Both the position numbers and the translations under genes were made by a program. Below the pieces are notes generated by a model, which was not told the DNA's origin, did not search any database, and was given only the letters and a program-made list of their open reading frames with translations. Shown one piece after another: positions 45,540 through 56,959 of a stretch of 64,000 nucleotides of DNA (the stretch's first letter is position 1; the number at the start of each line of letters is the position of its first letter). The DNA comes from Alisma plantago-aquatica (lineage: Eukaryota > Streptophyta > Magnoliopsida > Alismatales > Alismataceae), in assembly GCA_963693085.1 (NCBI GenBank), contig OY856409.1:1538161072-1538225071 (forward strand), in the 5' to 3' direction.

Positions 45540-46379
45540 TCAGGCTTCTCGCTGGCGGAGAGTCCTAAACAACTAACCTACCGAAGGCGGAGAGTCCTAA
45601 ACTGCGATCCGTGATTCGTGAATCAGAAACAAAATTAGTTCCAAGCAAGGCGAGCAGGGTGTTATGCGGGGCTGCGTGCCCTAACCTACCGAAGGCGCCG
45701 CCGCGCCGGCCGCCGGTTGAGGACAGATCGACGCGGAACTACAGCATCGACGCGGACGACTTGCAACAGCAGAAAGAGCAACGCTCCCTTCTCCTGCCTT
45801 CACTCCGCCATTCCGCCGGCGTAGCATCAGCAATGCCTATTTCTCGGTTGTCAGTCGTGATTTTTGGTCTTCTTCTGCCTATTTCTCGGCATAGCATCAA
45901 CAGCTCCCTGTCTCCCCACAGAGGAATTGTTGGCAAAGCTCACAACTCACATCCAGCCAGCCAGCCACCAGGTACATGGCAAGCTTGATCCTATTCTAAT
46001 CCTTTGCATGAAATCAAACCAAATTCCTTTTGTTTATTTATTCTACCTGATCACCACCTCAATTGAGTGAATGTTGGGAACTCTATTGTGCTTCTTGTTC
46101 TGTATTATTCCACCCAATTCGTCTTCTTCCTAACACAATGAGAGAGTGTTGTGTGGATGGCAACACATTTTTATTTGGGCACAACAGCTCATAAACTCTT
46201 TAAGTTTGAATTGCCCATTCTAATGTGTACAATTTACTAATCAAATGGCTGCGTCCACGGTATTTTTTCTTCAGAATTGCCAATATCGTTTAGGCAAGTT
46301 GGCTTCTCTGTCCGGTTCTACCAATGTAGTTTTTACTCTAAAATAAAGTTGTTTTGCCTTCTTTTAGGTTACTGGTTAG
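45540..46379 (+). promoter_or_regulatory. GC-rich leader of the hAT with possible 5' UTR intron
   Basis: 45540-45960 is CpG- and GC-rich, unlike everything around it. It has direct repeats (GGCGGAGAGTCCTAAAC at 45554 and 45588; CTAACCTACCGAAGGCG at 45577 and 45681; TGCCTATTTCTCGG near 45835 and 45880). A splice donor-like CCAG/GTACAT lies at about 45970 and an acceptor-like TTTTAG/GTTACTGG at about 46367. That would place the intron in the untranslated leader just before the ATG at 46380. Confidence 0.5.
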
Positions 46380-48090
46380 ATGGATTTTCTGCATGGTACA
46401 CAATCAACTTCAACCCCTCACACTAGTAATGCGAATGGAGAATGTGAGTTTGATGCTAGCTCATCACATTTAGACCCACATATAACTCCTACACATGTGC
46501 CTTCATAGTCCCCTTCTCAACCAGCAGTAGAATTGAATTCTAATCAATCGAATACCACCACCACTACTAATAAAAAGAGAAGATCAACTTCATTTGTTTG
46601 GAATGTTTTCGAAAAATATAAAGATGAAAATGGGACACAACGGGCGAAGTGTAAAGATTGTGGTGTGAATTATGCAATTGGATCAAATACACATGGAACC
46701 TCAAATCTAAAAAACATCTTGACGATGATGGTAATTGTCCTGTTGTTACTCTAAAAACTGTGAAACAAATGCATCTTGATCATGAGTTGAAATTAAGGAA
46801 AAGAAAAATCAACCAAGAAACCCTAAGGGAAAAATTAGCTATTTCTATAATGAAACACAATCTTCCTTATACTTTTGTTGAATATGAAGGTATCTATGAT
46901 TTATTTAAGTACTTGAATGAGGTTGTGAAGCATATTACAAGGAATACAACTAGGTCTGATTGTATGAAATTGTATAAGCAGAAAAAAGAAATGTTAAGAC
47001 AATCATTAGCTCGAGTTCCTGGTAGAATTTGTCTAACATCTGATTTGTGGTCATCTGCTACAAAAGAAGGATATTTATGTTTGACTGCCCATTTTGTTGA
47101 TGAATCATGGACCATACAAAGTAAAATTTTGGACTTCTCTCCCTTTGTCCCACCACACACTGGAATTAGATTATCTGAAGCTATATTTGCAGTTCTAAAA
47201 GACTGGAGCATTGATAAGAAAATATTTTCAATCACTTTAGATAATGCTGTGAATAATGATAACATGCAAGATTTATTAAGGAAGAAGCTTTCATTGCATG
47301 ATAACTTGTATGATGGTGGGAATTACTTTCATATACGGTGCTCTGCTCATATTTTGAACTTGATAGTTAAAGCTGGGTTAAAAGTTCGCTCGGATTGTTT
47401 GTATAAGGTTAGAGATTGCATCAAATACATAAAGGGCTCTGAGTCTAGACTTATAAACTTTTCTCGTTGTGCCAAAGATGAAGGAATAAGTACCTCTATG
47501 GGGCTTCTCTTGGATTGTGATACCAGATGGAACTCTACATTCTTGATGCTTGAAAGTGCACTTCGGTATCGCCCAACATTCTATCGCTATAGTCTTTTGG
47601 ATCCTGGATTTAATACATGCCCTACAAATGACGAATGGGACAAGATAGAGAAATTTGTAAGTTTTTAAGGCCGTTTGATACTGTTACAACTCTTTTCTCG
47701 GGGTCGGAGTATCCTACTGCAAACTTGTATTTCTATAATGTATGGAGGATACACATGATGCTTATGGAGAGCAAATCCGGGGATGATCCAGATTTAAAAA
47801 AGATAGCTACTGAAATGCAACCTAAGTTTGAAAAATATTGGAATTCTTACTTTGTTATCCTATCATTTGTTGTTGTTCTTGATCCTAGATACAAACTTGA
47901 CTTTGTGGAGTATTGTTATTTCAAAACTGATCCCATAACAAGCAAGGCGAAAGTAGCTTCTTTGAAAAGAGATCTTCTCAATCTTTATGGTGAATATTCC
48001 TCTAGACATTCCTCTCATGTTTCTAGTCAATCTTCAATCCTAATTGATGGTCGTGGGAATGAAATGATTGATAATGAAGATTTCATTGCG

Positions 48091-48180
48091 GTATGTAATT
48101 TTCTTGTCATTATCATTAACATGTACAATGTGTTTGTGCTTCAAACTATTTTATTATGTCCATGTTCTTTGTATATGTAG
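48091..48180 (+). other. Predicted intron in the hAT transposase
   Basis: GCG/GTATGT at the left and TATATGTAG/GAC at the right. It is 90 bp and AT-rich. The protein match stops at one edge and resumes at the other. Confidence 0.75.
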
Positions 48181-48499
48181 GACTATGATGTTTTTGAAGG
48201 AGATACTTCATCTACTGATAAATTTGAGTTAGATTTATACTTGGATGAGAAGAGACATGATAGGAAGAAACATGCTAACATGAGTATACTAGAATTTTGG
48301 GAATCCACCTCAAGAAGGTACCCCATTTTATCTATCATGGCAAGAGATGTTTTATCAATACCGATCACTACGGTTGCTTCTGAATCCACATTTAGTATTG
48401 GAGAAAAGGTAATAAATAAGTATAGGACATCTCTTAAGCCAGAATGTGCTCATTCTACAATATGCACTAGAAATTGGTTGTGTGGGTACGAAGAAGGAG

Positions 48500-48607
48500 G
48501 TATGTCTTTCTTACTAGACATCTTTATTTTAATTGTAGTGCTTTATGATCACACTTGTATTTACACTTTTCCAATTGCTTAAACTTTGTTATATGTTTAA
48601 CTTGTAG
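48500..48607 (+). other. Predicted intron near the 3' end of the hAT transposase
   Basis: GGAG/GTATGTC to ACTTGTAG/ATAATGG. It follows the hATC domain; the short last exon ends at TAG 48708-48710. A further exon-like acidic segment (about 48833-48984, after TTTTCTAG) may be an alternative end. Confidence 0.55.
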
Positions 48608-49367
48608 ATAATGGAGAGTATAAAGAAAAAGATCTTTTGATTAGTCTTGAGGAAAATACCTCACAACAAAATGAAGGATCGACTACTATTGGTGAAAATG
48701 TCAATTTGTAGATTTATGAAATGAGAGGTATGTGATTTACAATACTTTTCACTCATTAAGTAGCTTGTAAAAGTTATGCTTTTGTATTATGTTGTCTTAT
48801 ACTAATTATATGTATAATAGTCACTTTTCTAGAATATGGAGATTGGGGTGATCTTGCTCTAGGTGGTGAAGTTGAAGAAGAGGAGGAACATGGAGAACTA
48901 ACTCAAGGCGTACACAAAGTGTCATCTTCATACAGCAGATTAAAAGGATGTGGAGTTGTTGTCCAGAATTTAGCACACTTTTAGTTTTTGTTTTAGTTCT
49001 TCAAATTTGTACTTCGGCTCATTTGGATCCCCCTTTCGTAATAGATGTTGTTGTATTGTAGTTTAGTTGCTTGTTGTAGGTGCTACTCATTAACTAAGCC
49101 TAATATGTATGATTTTGATTTAAACGTCTGCAAAATCTGTAGTACGATTGTTGGTCCAACATTTGTATGATTCAGAAAATTAATTCAACAGCTGGTTGTT
49201 CTTTTTAATAGGCGTACATCCCTGTTCATGGAGCATTGCTGTTTGGTACCCTTAAGTGATACATATTTGGATACATAAATAAATCTTATATGACAATGTA
49301 CAATGTGATTGGTTTGTTCCGCCTCTTATGTAAACAAACACTAGCAACACTTTTTTTTATTTTGTAT

Positions 49368-49508
49368 GGGCACTCGCGGGCAACCCGCAACCCGCTGGGT
49401 CGGGTTTGGGTTTGTCTTTGTTCCACCCATTTAGAACTCGATCTTTTTGACCCACACCTGTGAGACCCAAACCCGCAACGACCCAACCCATACCCAACCC
49501 ACCCACCC
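49368..49508. repeat. Right subterminal ACCCG/CGGGT repeats of the hAT
   Basis: Contains GCGGGCAACCCGCAACCCGC and ACCCAACCC-type runs, complementary in style to the left array. Confidence 0.7.
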
Positions 49509-49522
49509 GTTTGACAGGTCTA

Positions 49523-49530
49523 GCCTTGCT
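49523..49530. repeat. hAT target site duplication, right (GCCTTGCT)
   Basis: Partner of 45312-45319, directly after the right terminal inverted repeat. Confidence 0.92.
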
Positions 49531-52430
49531 CAACTCCATTATCAAACCCTGGGTGGTTGGAAAAGCACCCAACAAAATAAAGAAGCAAGGTATGTGTCAG
49601 CGATAATGAAAAAGGACAAAAGATAAGAAAACTACATGGAAATAAAAGCTAAGATTTCATCATAAGATGAATATTATCAAAAGAATTAGACATAAATAAA
49701 TAGATGCTTGCCATAACAAAAATAGTAAAAAGGTTGCATGCATGATTATTATTGACTACCCAAACTATGCAGGGTTGAGGCACCTACTTAACCTCAACCA
49801 ATAGGTGAGGGAGAGTAACACATTCCAATCACCTACAAGTATTTTATGTTGGGGAGAGTAACACATTCCCTTGGGTGAATTTACACATGCCCTATCTATG
49901 GGTGGTTGCACAAAAGTGCCACTACACTAGTTAAATAGTCTAATAAAATCAACATGCTAAAGAAATATGGCAAATATAAGCATCAAGTAAATATGGATAT
50001 GGCACTGGGGTACAAGCCTAAGAAATAATTAATAAAACTTATTTTGAGGCAAAACATATCAAAGGAATTATCAAAAGTGAAATTAGGGTTTCTTAGAAGC
50101 CTCATTAGGGAAACTAGGTTAGGGTTTACAAATTATTCCCAACTTAGGTGTAAGGAAAGAACATACCTTTCTTAATGAATTCCAATTATCAACTTTCACC
50201 ACTTTTAGATGATACAGGGTCCACTTTTCCAATTTTCAATGTATAATCATGTATTAGGATTTTCCATATGCATCAATGTAAAGAAAACCCTAGTTTTGGA
50301 CTTTTCACATAAAACTCTAATTTAGACTCTAAAGACATCACCATTGATCTTATTAGGTTCTCTTGATTAAGAAAACATATAATTTTGCATAATTTGGAGT
50401 TATGAAGGTTAAAGTGTATTTTTGGTGATTTTTATGTATTAAATTCATTTTTAGAAAACACTTTTCAATAAAAGTCAAAACCAAACCTCTAAAGTATATT
50501 TATTTAAAATCTTACATTTTTTCGATTCCAAAACATATTTTACTTTTAATTTTTGGACAAGCAAATCACAAGTTATGAATTTTGCAATATCGTCCAATCA
50601 GAAATAGACACCTCAACATAAAGGGTGAGATAGGTGAAGAGAGAGCTGAGTCCATGTGAGATGGCCCAGACAACAATGGCCAACTCAGCATGACTGGCAT
50701 CCAGCGGATTGCACACTCAAAAAGCAAGTTACGTAAGAAAAGACCTAAATAACCTTAGGTGCAAAAACAAGAAAAGAAGGATGTGGCGAGGGAGAAATGA
50801 GGATTTCACACGGGAGTCACCCCCTTCCTCAGCCTCTCTCCATGGTGACAACCTGAGTAGATGCAACCAAGCCCGATTTGGGTAAATATAAAGGTGGTGA
50901 CGAAACAATGTTTTGAAAAGATGAAAATGAAGAACAAGGCATTTCAAACTCACCTATGAATGTGATTGGAAATCAGCGCCAACGTGGGACAGGGTGAGGT
51001 GTCATGAGCACAAACTACAAAACTTGGTTGATGGCAAGGTAACGATGGTGCAACCCAAAATTGAGACCGGAGGATGGTTTATCTGAGTGGTGTGGAGACT
51101 GACGATGGTTAAACTATTTATAGGTTTTAAAGCTAGGGCATCTGGAACCCATGGCTTGGGGTTCTTGGACCCCAAGATTGGGCATTTCTAGAATTCTCTA
51201 TGAAATGACTCATATAAGGCATGGTTGTGTGCAGAATTTACTCACAAACTCATTGCAATAAGAATTGTGCGCAATGGTGGAGAGATGACCGAGAAAATCA
51301 CTTTTGATCCCCACCTCCCACATCCGCGGCACTGTTCACACACTAGACTATCTCCTACTTGAAGTAGGAGACAAGTCATGGACTGCACGATGTGGATCCA
51401 ACAATCAGGGTGGGGTGCACATCTGCTATAAATTAAATGCATTCCAAATCCGACTCAAACTAAAGTGCACATTGAATTTATTTTCCTTCTTCTCTCTCCT
51501 CATTTGAGGGTGTAAATGAATCCCAAATGAATTTGACACGCAACCTATTTTGGATATGAGAAATTTGAATATGAAATTAGATTTACCTTTTGAGAACATT
51601 TAATTTGTTAAATAAATCAAACTTTTTTTTCTCTTTCTCCTTAATTAATGGTTATAATATTATCCAAATTTAATGAAACTTCACCCACAAGCACATGAAG
51701 TGCCTTGGATACCAATTTGCCATCAATTTTACATGTTGGAGTTATTTGTACAATTATTTATTAATTTGAAGGTTCTACACACTTTCTCTCCCTTAATTTC
51801 ACATGTACATTGAAGATTATCCAAATTACATGAAAAGTCACCCAAAGACTATTTTTAATGTTTACATCACAAATCCAAGATTATTTCCACTTTTGGAGTC
51901 ATTAAATATTTTATTTCATATTTGGAATATAACTCACCTTTTCTTTTCAAAATAAAGAGATGTAGTTATTATCACCCCAAAATTATGAAACTTGGCCTCA
52001 AAGACAAAGCAAATCCCAGGAAAGTGGATATCAACTTATATTTAATCAATTAGTCTTCCTTTTATGAGTTTTAGCCCATTATCCAATATTACTAATATTT
52101 CCCATTTTATTTAATTCAATATCATATTAACATATTTAAAGCAATATTATTCATTCCTTTTTCTCATCCTTGCTCCATAAGGCTAAGGAATGATGTAGAA
52201 GGAATTATTTTACCAATATGCTACTTAAGTGGTAAATTTGTGTATTAGACCCTTATTTAAAATATTTACTGTGTATAAACCCATATGTTGGCAATACTAA
52301 TGAACAAATGTTCACCAAACCGCCATTATTTCCTCAAATTGAACATAAAGGCCAAAAAAGATAGAAATGAAAGGAGTAGCTTAGAAAGAGGGTCAAAAAG
52401 AGAATATGTCCCAAGTTTTGATATGTTACA

Positions 52431-52435
52431 AGGAG
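52431..52435. repeat. Target site duplication, right (AGGAG)
   Basis: Partner of 39581-39585. LTR C sequence resumes here. Confidence 0.85.
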
Positions 52436-52823
52436 CAGCTTGGAGAGCAATAGGAGAAGAAGGTGGGCTAGTAGTTAGTGTGTCCTAGAGTCATCCATGT
52501 ACTCTCAGGTCCTGGCATGGGATGTTTTGTAGATAATATGTATATCAACTCGAGTTTTGGTAGTATTTTCATGTTGTATATGGCATGTATATGGGTATCA
52601 CATCTTCTATATACATGTTGTGGATGAGACCACTGGACAAATATGTATATACCTGATATGGTATATGCTATTATATAGGTTGTCGGACATATGTAAATGT
52701 TTTCTAAATATGTTAGTGATGTTTAAATCAGTTTTAATTATCTCCTTTTTCTCCTATGTTGTTTAGTAGCAATCGATCACATGTTTTATTTTGAGTAACA
52801 TTGTTTAGCATGGTGGGGTGTCA
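52436..52823 (+). mobile_element. LTR C of the long-LTR gypsy family, right part
   Basis: Resumes with GTGTGTCCTAGAGTC, as in LTR A at 13318, and ends near GGGGTGTCA before the PBS. Joined to 36068-39585 it gives an LTR of about 3.9 kb. Confidence 0.82.
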
Positions 52824-52832
52824 TAGTTTTAT

Positions 52833-52844
52833 TGTTATCAGAGC
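52833..52844 (+). promoter_or_regulatory. Primer-binding site of gypsy copy C
   Basis: TGTTATCAGAGC, one base from the usual TGGTATCAGAGC, about 9 bp after the LTR. Confidence 0.8.
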
Positions 52845-52941
52845 TTTAGGTTCGCTGATTCTCTAGGGACATATGACTTAGATTTTGTGTATGTTCTTAC
52901 GTAATCCAACATAATTGATCATTGCTTCTACTTATGCAGAT

Positions 52942-54052
52942 ATGTCTATAGAACATGAAGAGCATGTCAAGAGTAGCTTTTTCACACTAGGAGGTGGCGA
53001 TAGGAGGACGACACATTATAGAAGAGTGCCTGTGAAGGGGCTAGAACATCCCTCGATGCCTGAGTTTGATCCTACAACCAATGAAAATCCCACTTTCTAG
53101 TATATATTTGGACAACTCATGACAACAATTACGCACTTAGCAGATAGAGCACCCATACCTCAACCTAGCGTAGCCGTCTCAAATGTGGAATCTCAGGGTT
53201 CTAAGAAAATGTTTGAGAGGTTGAGATGTGATGGATCTATCGAGTATGTAGATACAACAAGCCCGACAGACACTGACATGTGGCTAATCGAGCTTGAGAA
53301 AGTGTTCAAGATCCTAAACATCCCAGAAGTGGGCAAGGTGAAGCACGTTGTTTACCTATTCAAGGGCAGAGTTTGACATCGGTGGGATATAGAAGAAGAT
53401 AAGAGACTAAGAGTTGTTGTAGGTTGGGAAGATTTTTGGTGAGAGTTCATGAGCTGATTATCCCTAAGACATATCTGGACGAGAAGACAGCTCAGTTTGA
53501 GAAGTTGAGCTAGGGTTCGATGTCCATCAACTTGTATGACTCAAAGTTAAAGGATCTTTTCAGTTTCTATCCTCATATGTCAATGATGGAGAAGGAGAGG
53601 ATCTAAAGGTTTGAGAAGGGTATAAGTTAAGAATTGTCTACGACAATATCTACTCTGGTATAGTTTCTCTACCTTTGTGGAGTTAGAGAGGAGGATTGAG
53701 AGGTCTTCTATTGAGAAGCGTGAAGCCAATGCTAAGAAGATTCCAACTTAGTTTCAAGGACAGTTGTGTGGTAGCTTCAAGAAGCCAAGGTTCTCACAGT
53801 CACAATATCAATAGTCACAACAGAGATCAACTTTTTCTGAATTGAGATCAGGAGTGTCGTCATAGTGGTCCCCGAGAAAGGCATGAGGTCACAACTTTCC
53901 TCTAGAACGAGCACACATCACAACATTTGTGTTAGTGAAAGGATCGTCCAGGATATAGTTTGAATCTAGGACTTGTCACAAGTGTGTACAAGAAGAGCAT
54001 ATGAGGTGGTCTTTCCTTATGAAGGATGAGGAAGTGACACAGCAGCCGAGGC
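52942..54052 (+). pseudogene. Long-LTR gypsy gag, truncated (copy C)
   Basis: Capsid remnant: MSIEHEEHVKSS at 52942, then LMTTITHLADRAPIPQPS. The capsid core is at 53119-53376 (TDTDMWLIELEKVFKILNIP, KVKHVVYLFKG). Later parts are in shifted frames (YDSKLKDLFSFYPHMS-like, FVELERRIERSSIEKR, GSFKKPRFSQSQ). The zinc knuckle reads CHKCVQEEHMRWSF near 53955-53995, with the last Cys changed. The frame ends at 54052, where an inverted LTR end begins. An upstream in-frame ATG at 52915 is an alternative start, but the family start fits 52942 better. Confidence 0.85.
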
Positions 54053-54430
54053 TATAAGAACCCATTCTACTAAATGAGATAACTCAAAACATAAAACACA
54101 ATCGATCTCTAATTAATCACATACCCAAAGATATGGGTAAAGTAAAATTGATTTCAACATCAGCTCCCACTCAGAAACATTTGCATAAGAGCCCAACATC
54201 TTTGTTATATCCATACTATGCCAAGAATTGGATACAAATTATTCTTTTTCCTTACACACAACATATATACATAGGAGAACAATATTTGTATATGTCACAC
54301 AACAAACATTAACATGTTAAAAAAATTCTGATTCATTTGAAACACCATATACAAACTTTTCCTGCCCAGACCTGAGAGTACAGGGATGACTCTAGGACAC
54401 ACTAGACATCTTTTCAACTTTCTCAAAGAT
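54053..54430 (-). mobile_element. LTR D fragment (inverted)
   Basis: Complement of the 3' end of a family LTR. It reads TATAAGAACCC at 54053, where LTR B has TGTGGCAACC, and contains ACCTGAGAGTACAGGGATGA and CTAGGACACAC, the complement of the block at 13318 and 52484. It abuts gag copy C directly and loses similarity after about 54430. Confidence 0.7.
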
Positions 54431-54655
54431 TCTTTACTATAAAACTTATACCCAAATCCTAACTCATGGCATCCCCATTGGAACATGTATACATAAGGTG
54501 AAGCATCACCATCACATTCCATACTATTCCCAAGTATGAACCCGCACATAAATCAAGGTGTATCCATCAGGTTATAGCATACTAGGGTTTCAACAACAAT
54601 AAGAGAGTACACCATGATTGTATTAATCATTCAAGGACTATTCATACCCAATTAC
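54431..54655. other. Short unassigned segment
   Basis: Sequence between LTR D and LTR E with no recognised feature. ATTAC at 54651-54655 is the candidate left target duplication of element E; its partner lies outside the window. Confidence 0.5.
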
Positions 54656-56039
54656 TGTAACATCCCTGACCTGGGTTATGCTTTAACCCTAGGTGTTTTG
54701 TTTAATAAAGTGGATTATATTCTTGCTCTTGTCTTTTGAAAAGTAATTAAGACTCAAGAGGAACTCATATTTCAATTTTAGTCCTTTTTGAATAATGTTA
54801 AAATGATATTTTACTTGTTTTGGACTAAAGTGCAAATGACCCAAGTTGAGGAGTTAAATTGCAAATTGTACATGATAATATGTTCCTCATGTGTTGAAGC
54901 ATCATGAGAACGAATATGATGTAGCGGTATGGCTTGTGGTAGCCTGAGTACCAAGAAAGAACTGATAAAGCAATCTTTGTGCATTAAAACCTAGTTTTGG
55001 TATAATGTGCAATTTACCCAAAACCTAGGGTTCAATATGCAAAATACCACTTCTAGAGGGTCCCTCGTGTTTCTTGTCATCATGTAGAGAAAATAAAATG
55101 AGAGGGGCGCCTCATTTGAATTACTTTGAAGGAGAGAGAATCTTGATATTAAAATAATCAAGATTTAAGCACAATTGAAAACATAATTCAATTTAATGCA
55201 AAAAGAAATATATTAATTGAAGAGCCCTTCAACCAAAAGGTGAGAGATGAATTTGCAAAAGGTTGGACGAGATTGTGCCTTGCAAAGGCACGAAAATATC
55301 TAATTTGAGTGGAGAGCCCACTCACATTAAGATAAGAAAAAGAAAAATCCACTAACTTTAGGATATTAATATTATAAGGGTTAAGGTGCTTAATTTGCTT
55401 TTCTTTAAATTGTGGATAATTGAGAGTAATAAGAGGAAAGGAGGGTAGCCTCGTATCTAAGGAAGGGAAGGGGGCAAGTGGCAAGGTAATTGAGGGGATA
55501 ATTCCTACTTTCCCTCTCTTAAATGAATTTTCAATAAAATTCACATATTTGCTCCTTTATCCATAGAATGAAAGGGTAATTTCGAATCCACCTCCACCCT
55601 TTGCTTGAAAAACGACCAAGGAAGATTTGAAGGACCAGGAGGACGATACCAAACCTCTTGGTAAGCTTCTTGACCTTCTTTCATCTTGATTTCATGGTGG
55701 AAATCACAAATCAATGCATAAATTCTTCTTTTCTTCACTCCATCTTCAACCCTAGCCAATCTTTTCACTCCAAAGCTTGAGGACGAGCCTTGAGAGAGTT
55801 GAAAAAGCTTCTTCCACCATTGTTGACACGGAGCTCCAAGCTTTGAATCTCAATTGAAGGCGAGTTATATAACTTGAACCCTTAACTATTGTTATTGAAC
55901 TCAATTTCTCAATTCAATTGTTCTTCTTACAATACCTTTGATTAGTTGATGCAGTTACCATGAAGATGGCAGTAGGTTTCGTGGGATTGAAGGTTGATGG
56001 TGATGGCATCATTACAAGCACACACCTCAACTAAGAATA

Positions 56040-56620
56040 GGGCCAAACGGTTTGCAAAACCGCATGAACTAATTTGGTTTCAAAACCGAATGAGTAGATT
56101 CAGTTTCAAAACCGAATGGCCAATTAAGTTCAAGACGGAATGGGTGATTCCATTCAAGACCGAATGGGTAATTCCATTCAAGACCGAATGGGTAATATAC
56201 ACAAAACTGAATGGGTAATTGTACCCAAGATTCATTGGATAAATCTTTGCAAAACCGAATGGGTCACTGATTTCAAAATCGATTGGGTAATTGAGTCCAA
56301 AACCGAACGGGTAATGGAACTCAAGACCGCATGAGGTCAAGCACCTCAAGACTGCATGGATGGTCAAAGGTGGTGATTGAAGGATTGAAAATCTAAGGGC
56401 CAATAATTGTTGAACTTCAACAATTCAATCGATTGAAGGTTTCAATGTAGCAAAGCATGTTCAATTAATTTATGAGTTTATCTAAAGAACCCTTATGGTT
56501 TTGATACTGATTTGGCCAAACGGTCTTGAGACCATTTGAGCCCAACAATCTTGAAACTGTTTGGGGTCAAACGGTTTCAAAATAGTTTGGAGACAAAACG
56601 GTTTTCAAAACTGATTGGTG
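56040..56620 (+). repeat. Tandem ~21-24-bp array (ACCGAATGGGTAATT) in LTR E
   Basis: Around fifteen degenerate units: AAGACCGAATGGGTAATTCC in the clean middle (56125-56345), then AAACGGTTTNAAAACNGTTTGG forms (56510-56620). ORFs across it are repeat artefacts. Confidence 0.8.
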
Positions 56621-56959
56621 TTGAAACCTCAAAAATCAAATGGTGATCAATTGTGATTCAATCATTTGGAAATTGAAGGTGGTGATTGTTCCATTAATCC
56701 AATGATTGATAGTAATATCAATCAATGTTAGGTACAAAGTTTGAATTCCTAAAGTACCTAGGCGATTAGTACCTTTAAAGAGATAAACCCCAATTGCATA
56801 TAAAAGCAATAATTCAGTACACCATGTCAATCATAGTTGTATGTACTTGATTGAATGGATGATCGATGAAACCTAATCAAGATGAGAGGATGATAAGGAG
56901 GAATTTATACATGAATACGATTCATGTGGTTGTTAAGGGCATGATTCTCAGCAAAGAGA

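Larger units (their letters stand above)
46380..48710 (+). pseudogene. hAT transposase, broken by one stop and two frameshifts
   Basis: Transposase that would bind the element's ends and excise it. The ATG at 46380 leads to an in-frame TAG at 46506-46508. A BED zinc finger follows (46600-46715: FVWNVFEKY, CKDCGVNY, HGTSNLK). A one-base loss in an A run near 46705 shifts frame into 46720-47655, with the RNase H-like core (GRICLTSDLWSSATKEGYLC, FSITLDNAVNND, CDTRWNSTFLMLESAL). A second one-base shift near 47652 moves to the next block (FLRPFDTVTTLFSGSEYPTA, FVVVLDPRYKLDFVEY). Introns at 48091-48180 and about 48500-48607 separate the hATC domain (ELDLYLDE, RYPILSIMARDVLSIPITT, VASESTFSIGEKVINKYRTS). 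Stop at 48708-48710. RICESLEEPER-like. Confidence 0.93.
45320..49522 (+). mobile_element. hAT DNA transposon (RICESLEEPER/Ac-like), broken
   Basis: A 4203-bp element flanked by the 8-bp duplication GCCTTGCT (45312-45319, 49523-49530), as expected for hAT. The imperfect terminal inverted repeats are TGGACATGTCAAAC at the left and, in complement, TAGACCTGTCAAAC at the right. Both subterminal regions are crowded with ACCCG/CGGGT motifs, possible transposase binding sites. It encodes a BED zinc finger, an RNase H-like core and a hATC domain. It sits in the right LTR of the LARD-like element and is absent from the left LTR, so it is the youngest insertion of this nest. Confidence 0.93.
39586..52430 (-). 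mobile_element. Non-autonomous LARD-like LTR retrotransposon
   Basis: Large element with two related LTRs (39586-42813 and 44938-52430, the latter split by a hAT transposon). Its ends are TGTAAA...TTACA, with a 5-bp duplication. A tRNA-iMet PBS on the minus strand lies beside the right LTR and a gypsy-type polypurine region beside the left LTR, so the element runs on the minus strand. Without the hAT it is about 8.6 kb. The 2.1 kb interior holds no gag or pol remnant. LTRs over 3 kb with a non-coding core are the defining traits of LARDs, which depend on proteins of other elements. Confidence 0.85.
44938..52430 (-). repeat. 5' LTR of the LARD-like element (right copy, split by hAT)
   Basis: About 3.28 kb of LTR in two parts (44938-45319 and 49523-52430). 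The match to the left LTR resumes exactly after the hAT's duplicated 8 bp. Near its outer end it has about 28 extra bases (52398-52425) relative to the left LTR, before the shared GTTACA. Confidence 0.88.

Noticed and set aside
45611..45988. 125-codon ORF in the GC-rich block of the hAT
   Set aside because: Composition and internal repeats favour an untranslated leader. No domain is recognisable, and the reverse strand is open as well, as expected for GC-rich sequence.
55188..55768. Two minus-strand ORFs (118 and 75 codons)
   Set aside because: Inside LTR E, with low-complexity composition and no homology that I recognise.
56080..56403. Long ORFs on both strands with repeated amino acid blocks
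   Set aside because: They are translations of the 21-24-bp tandem array in LTR E; both strands are open because the unit lacks stops.
56040..56620. CRISPR-like regular repeats
   Set aside because: The units are head-to-tail and degenerate with no unique spacers of constant length, inside a plant LTR.
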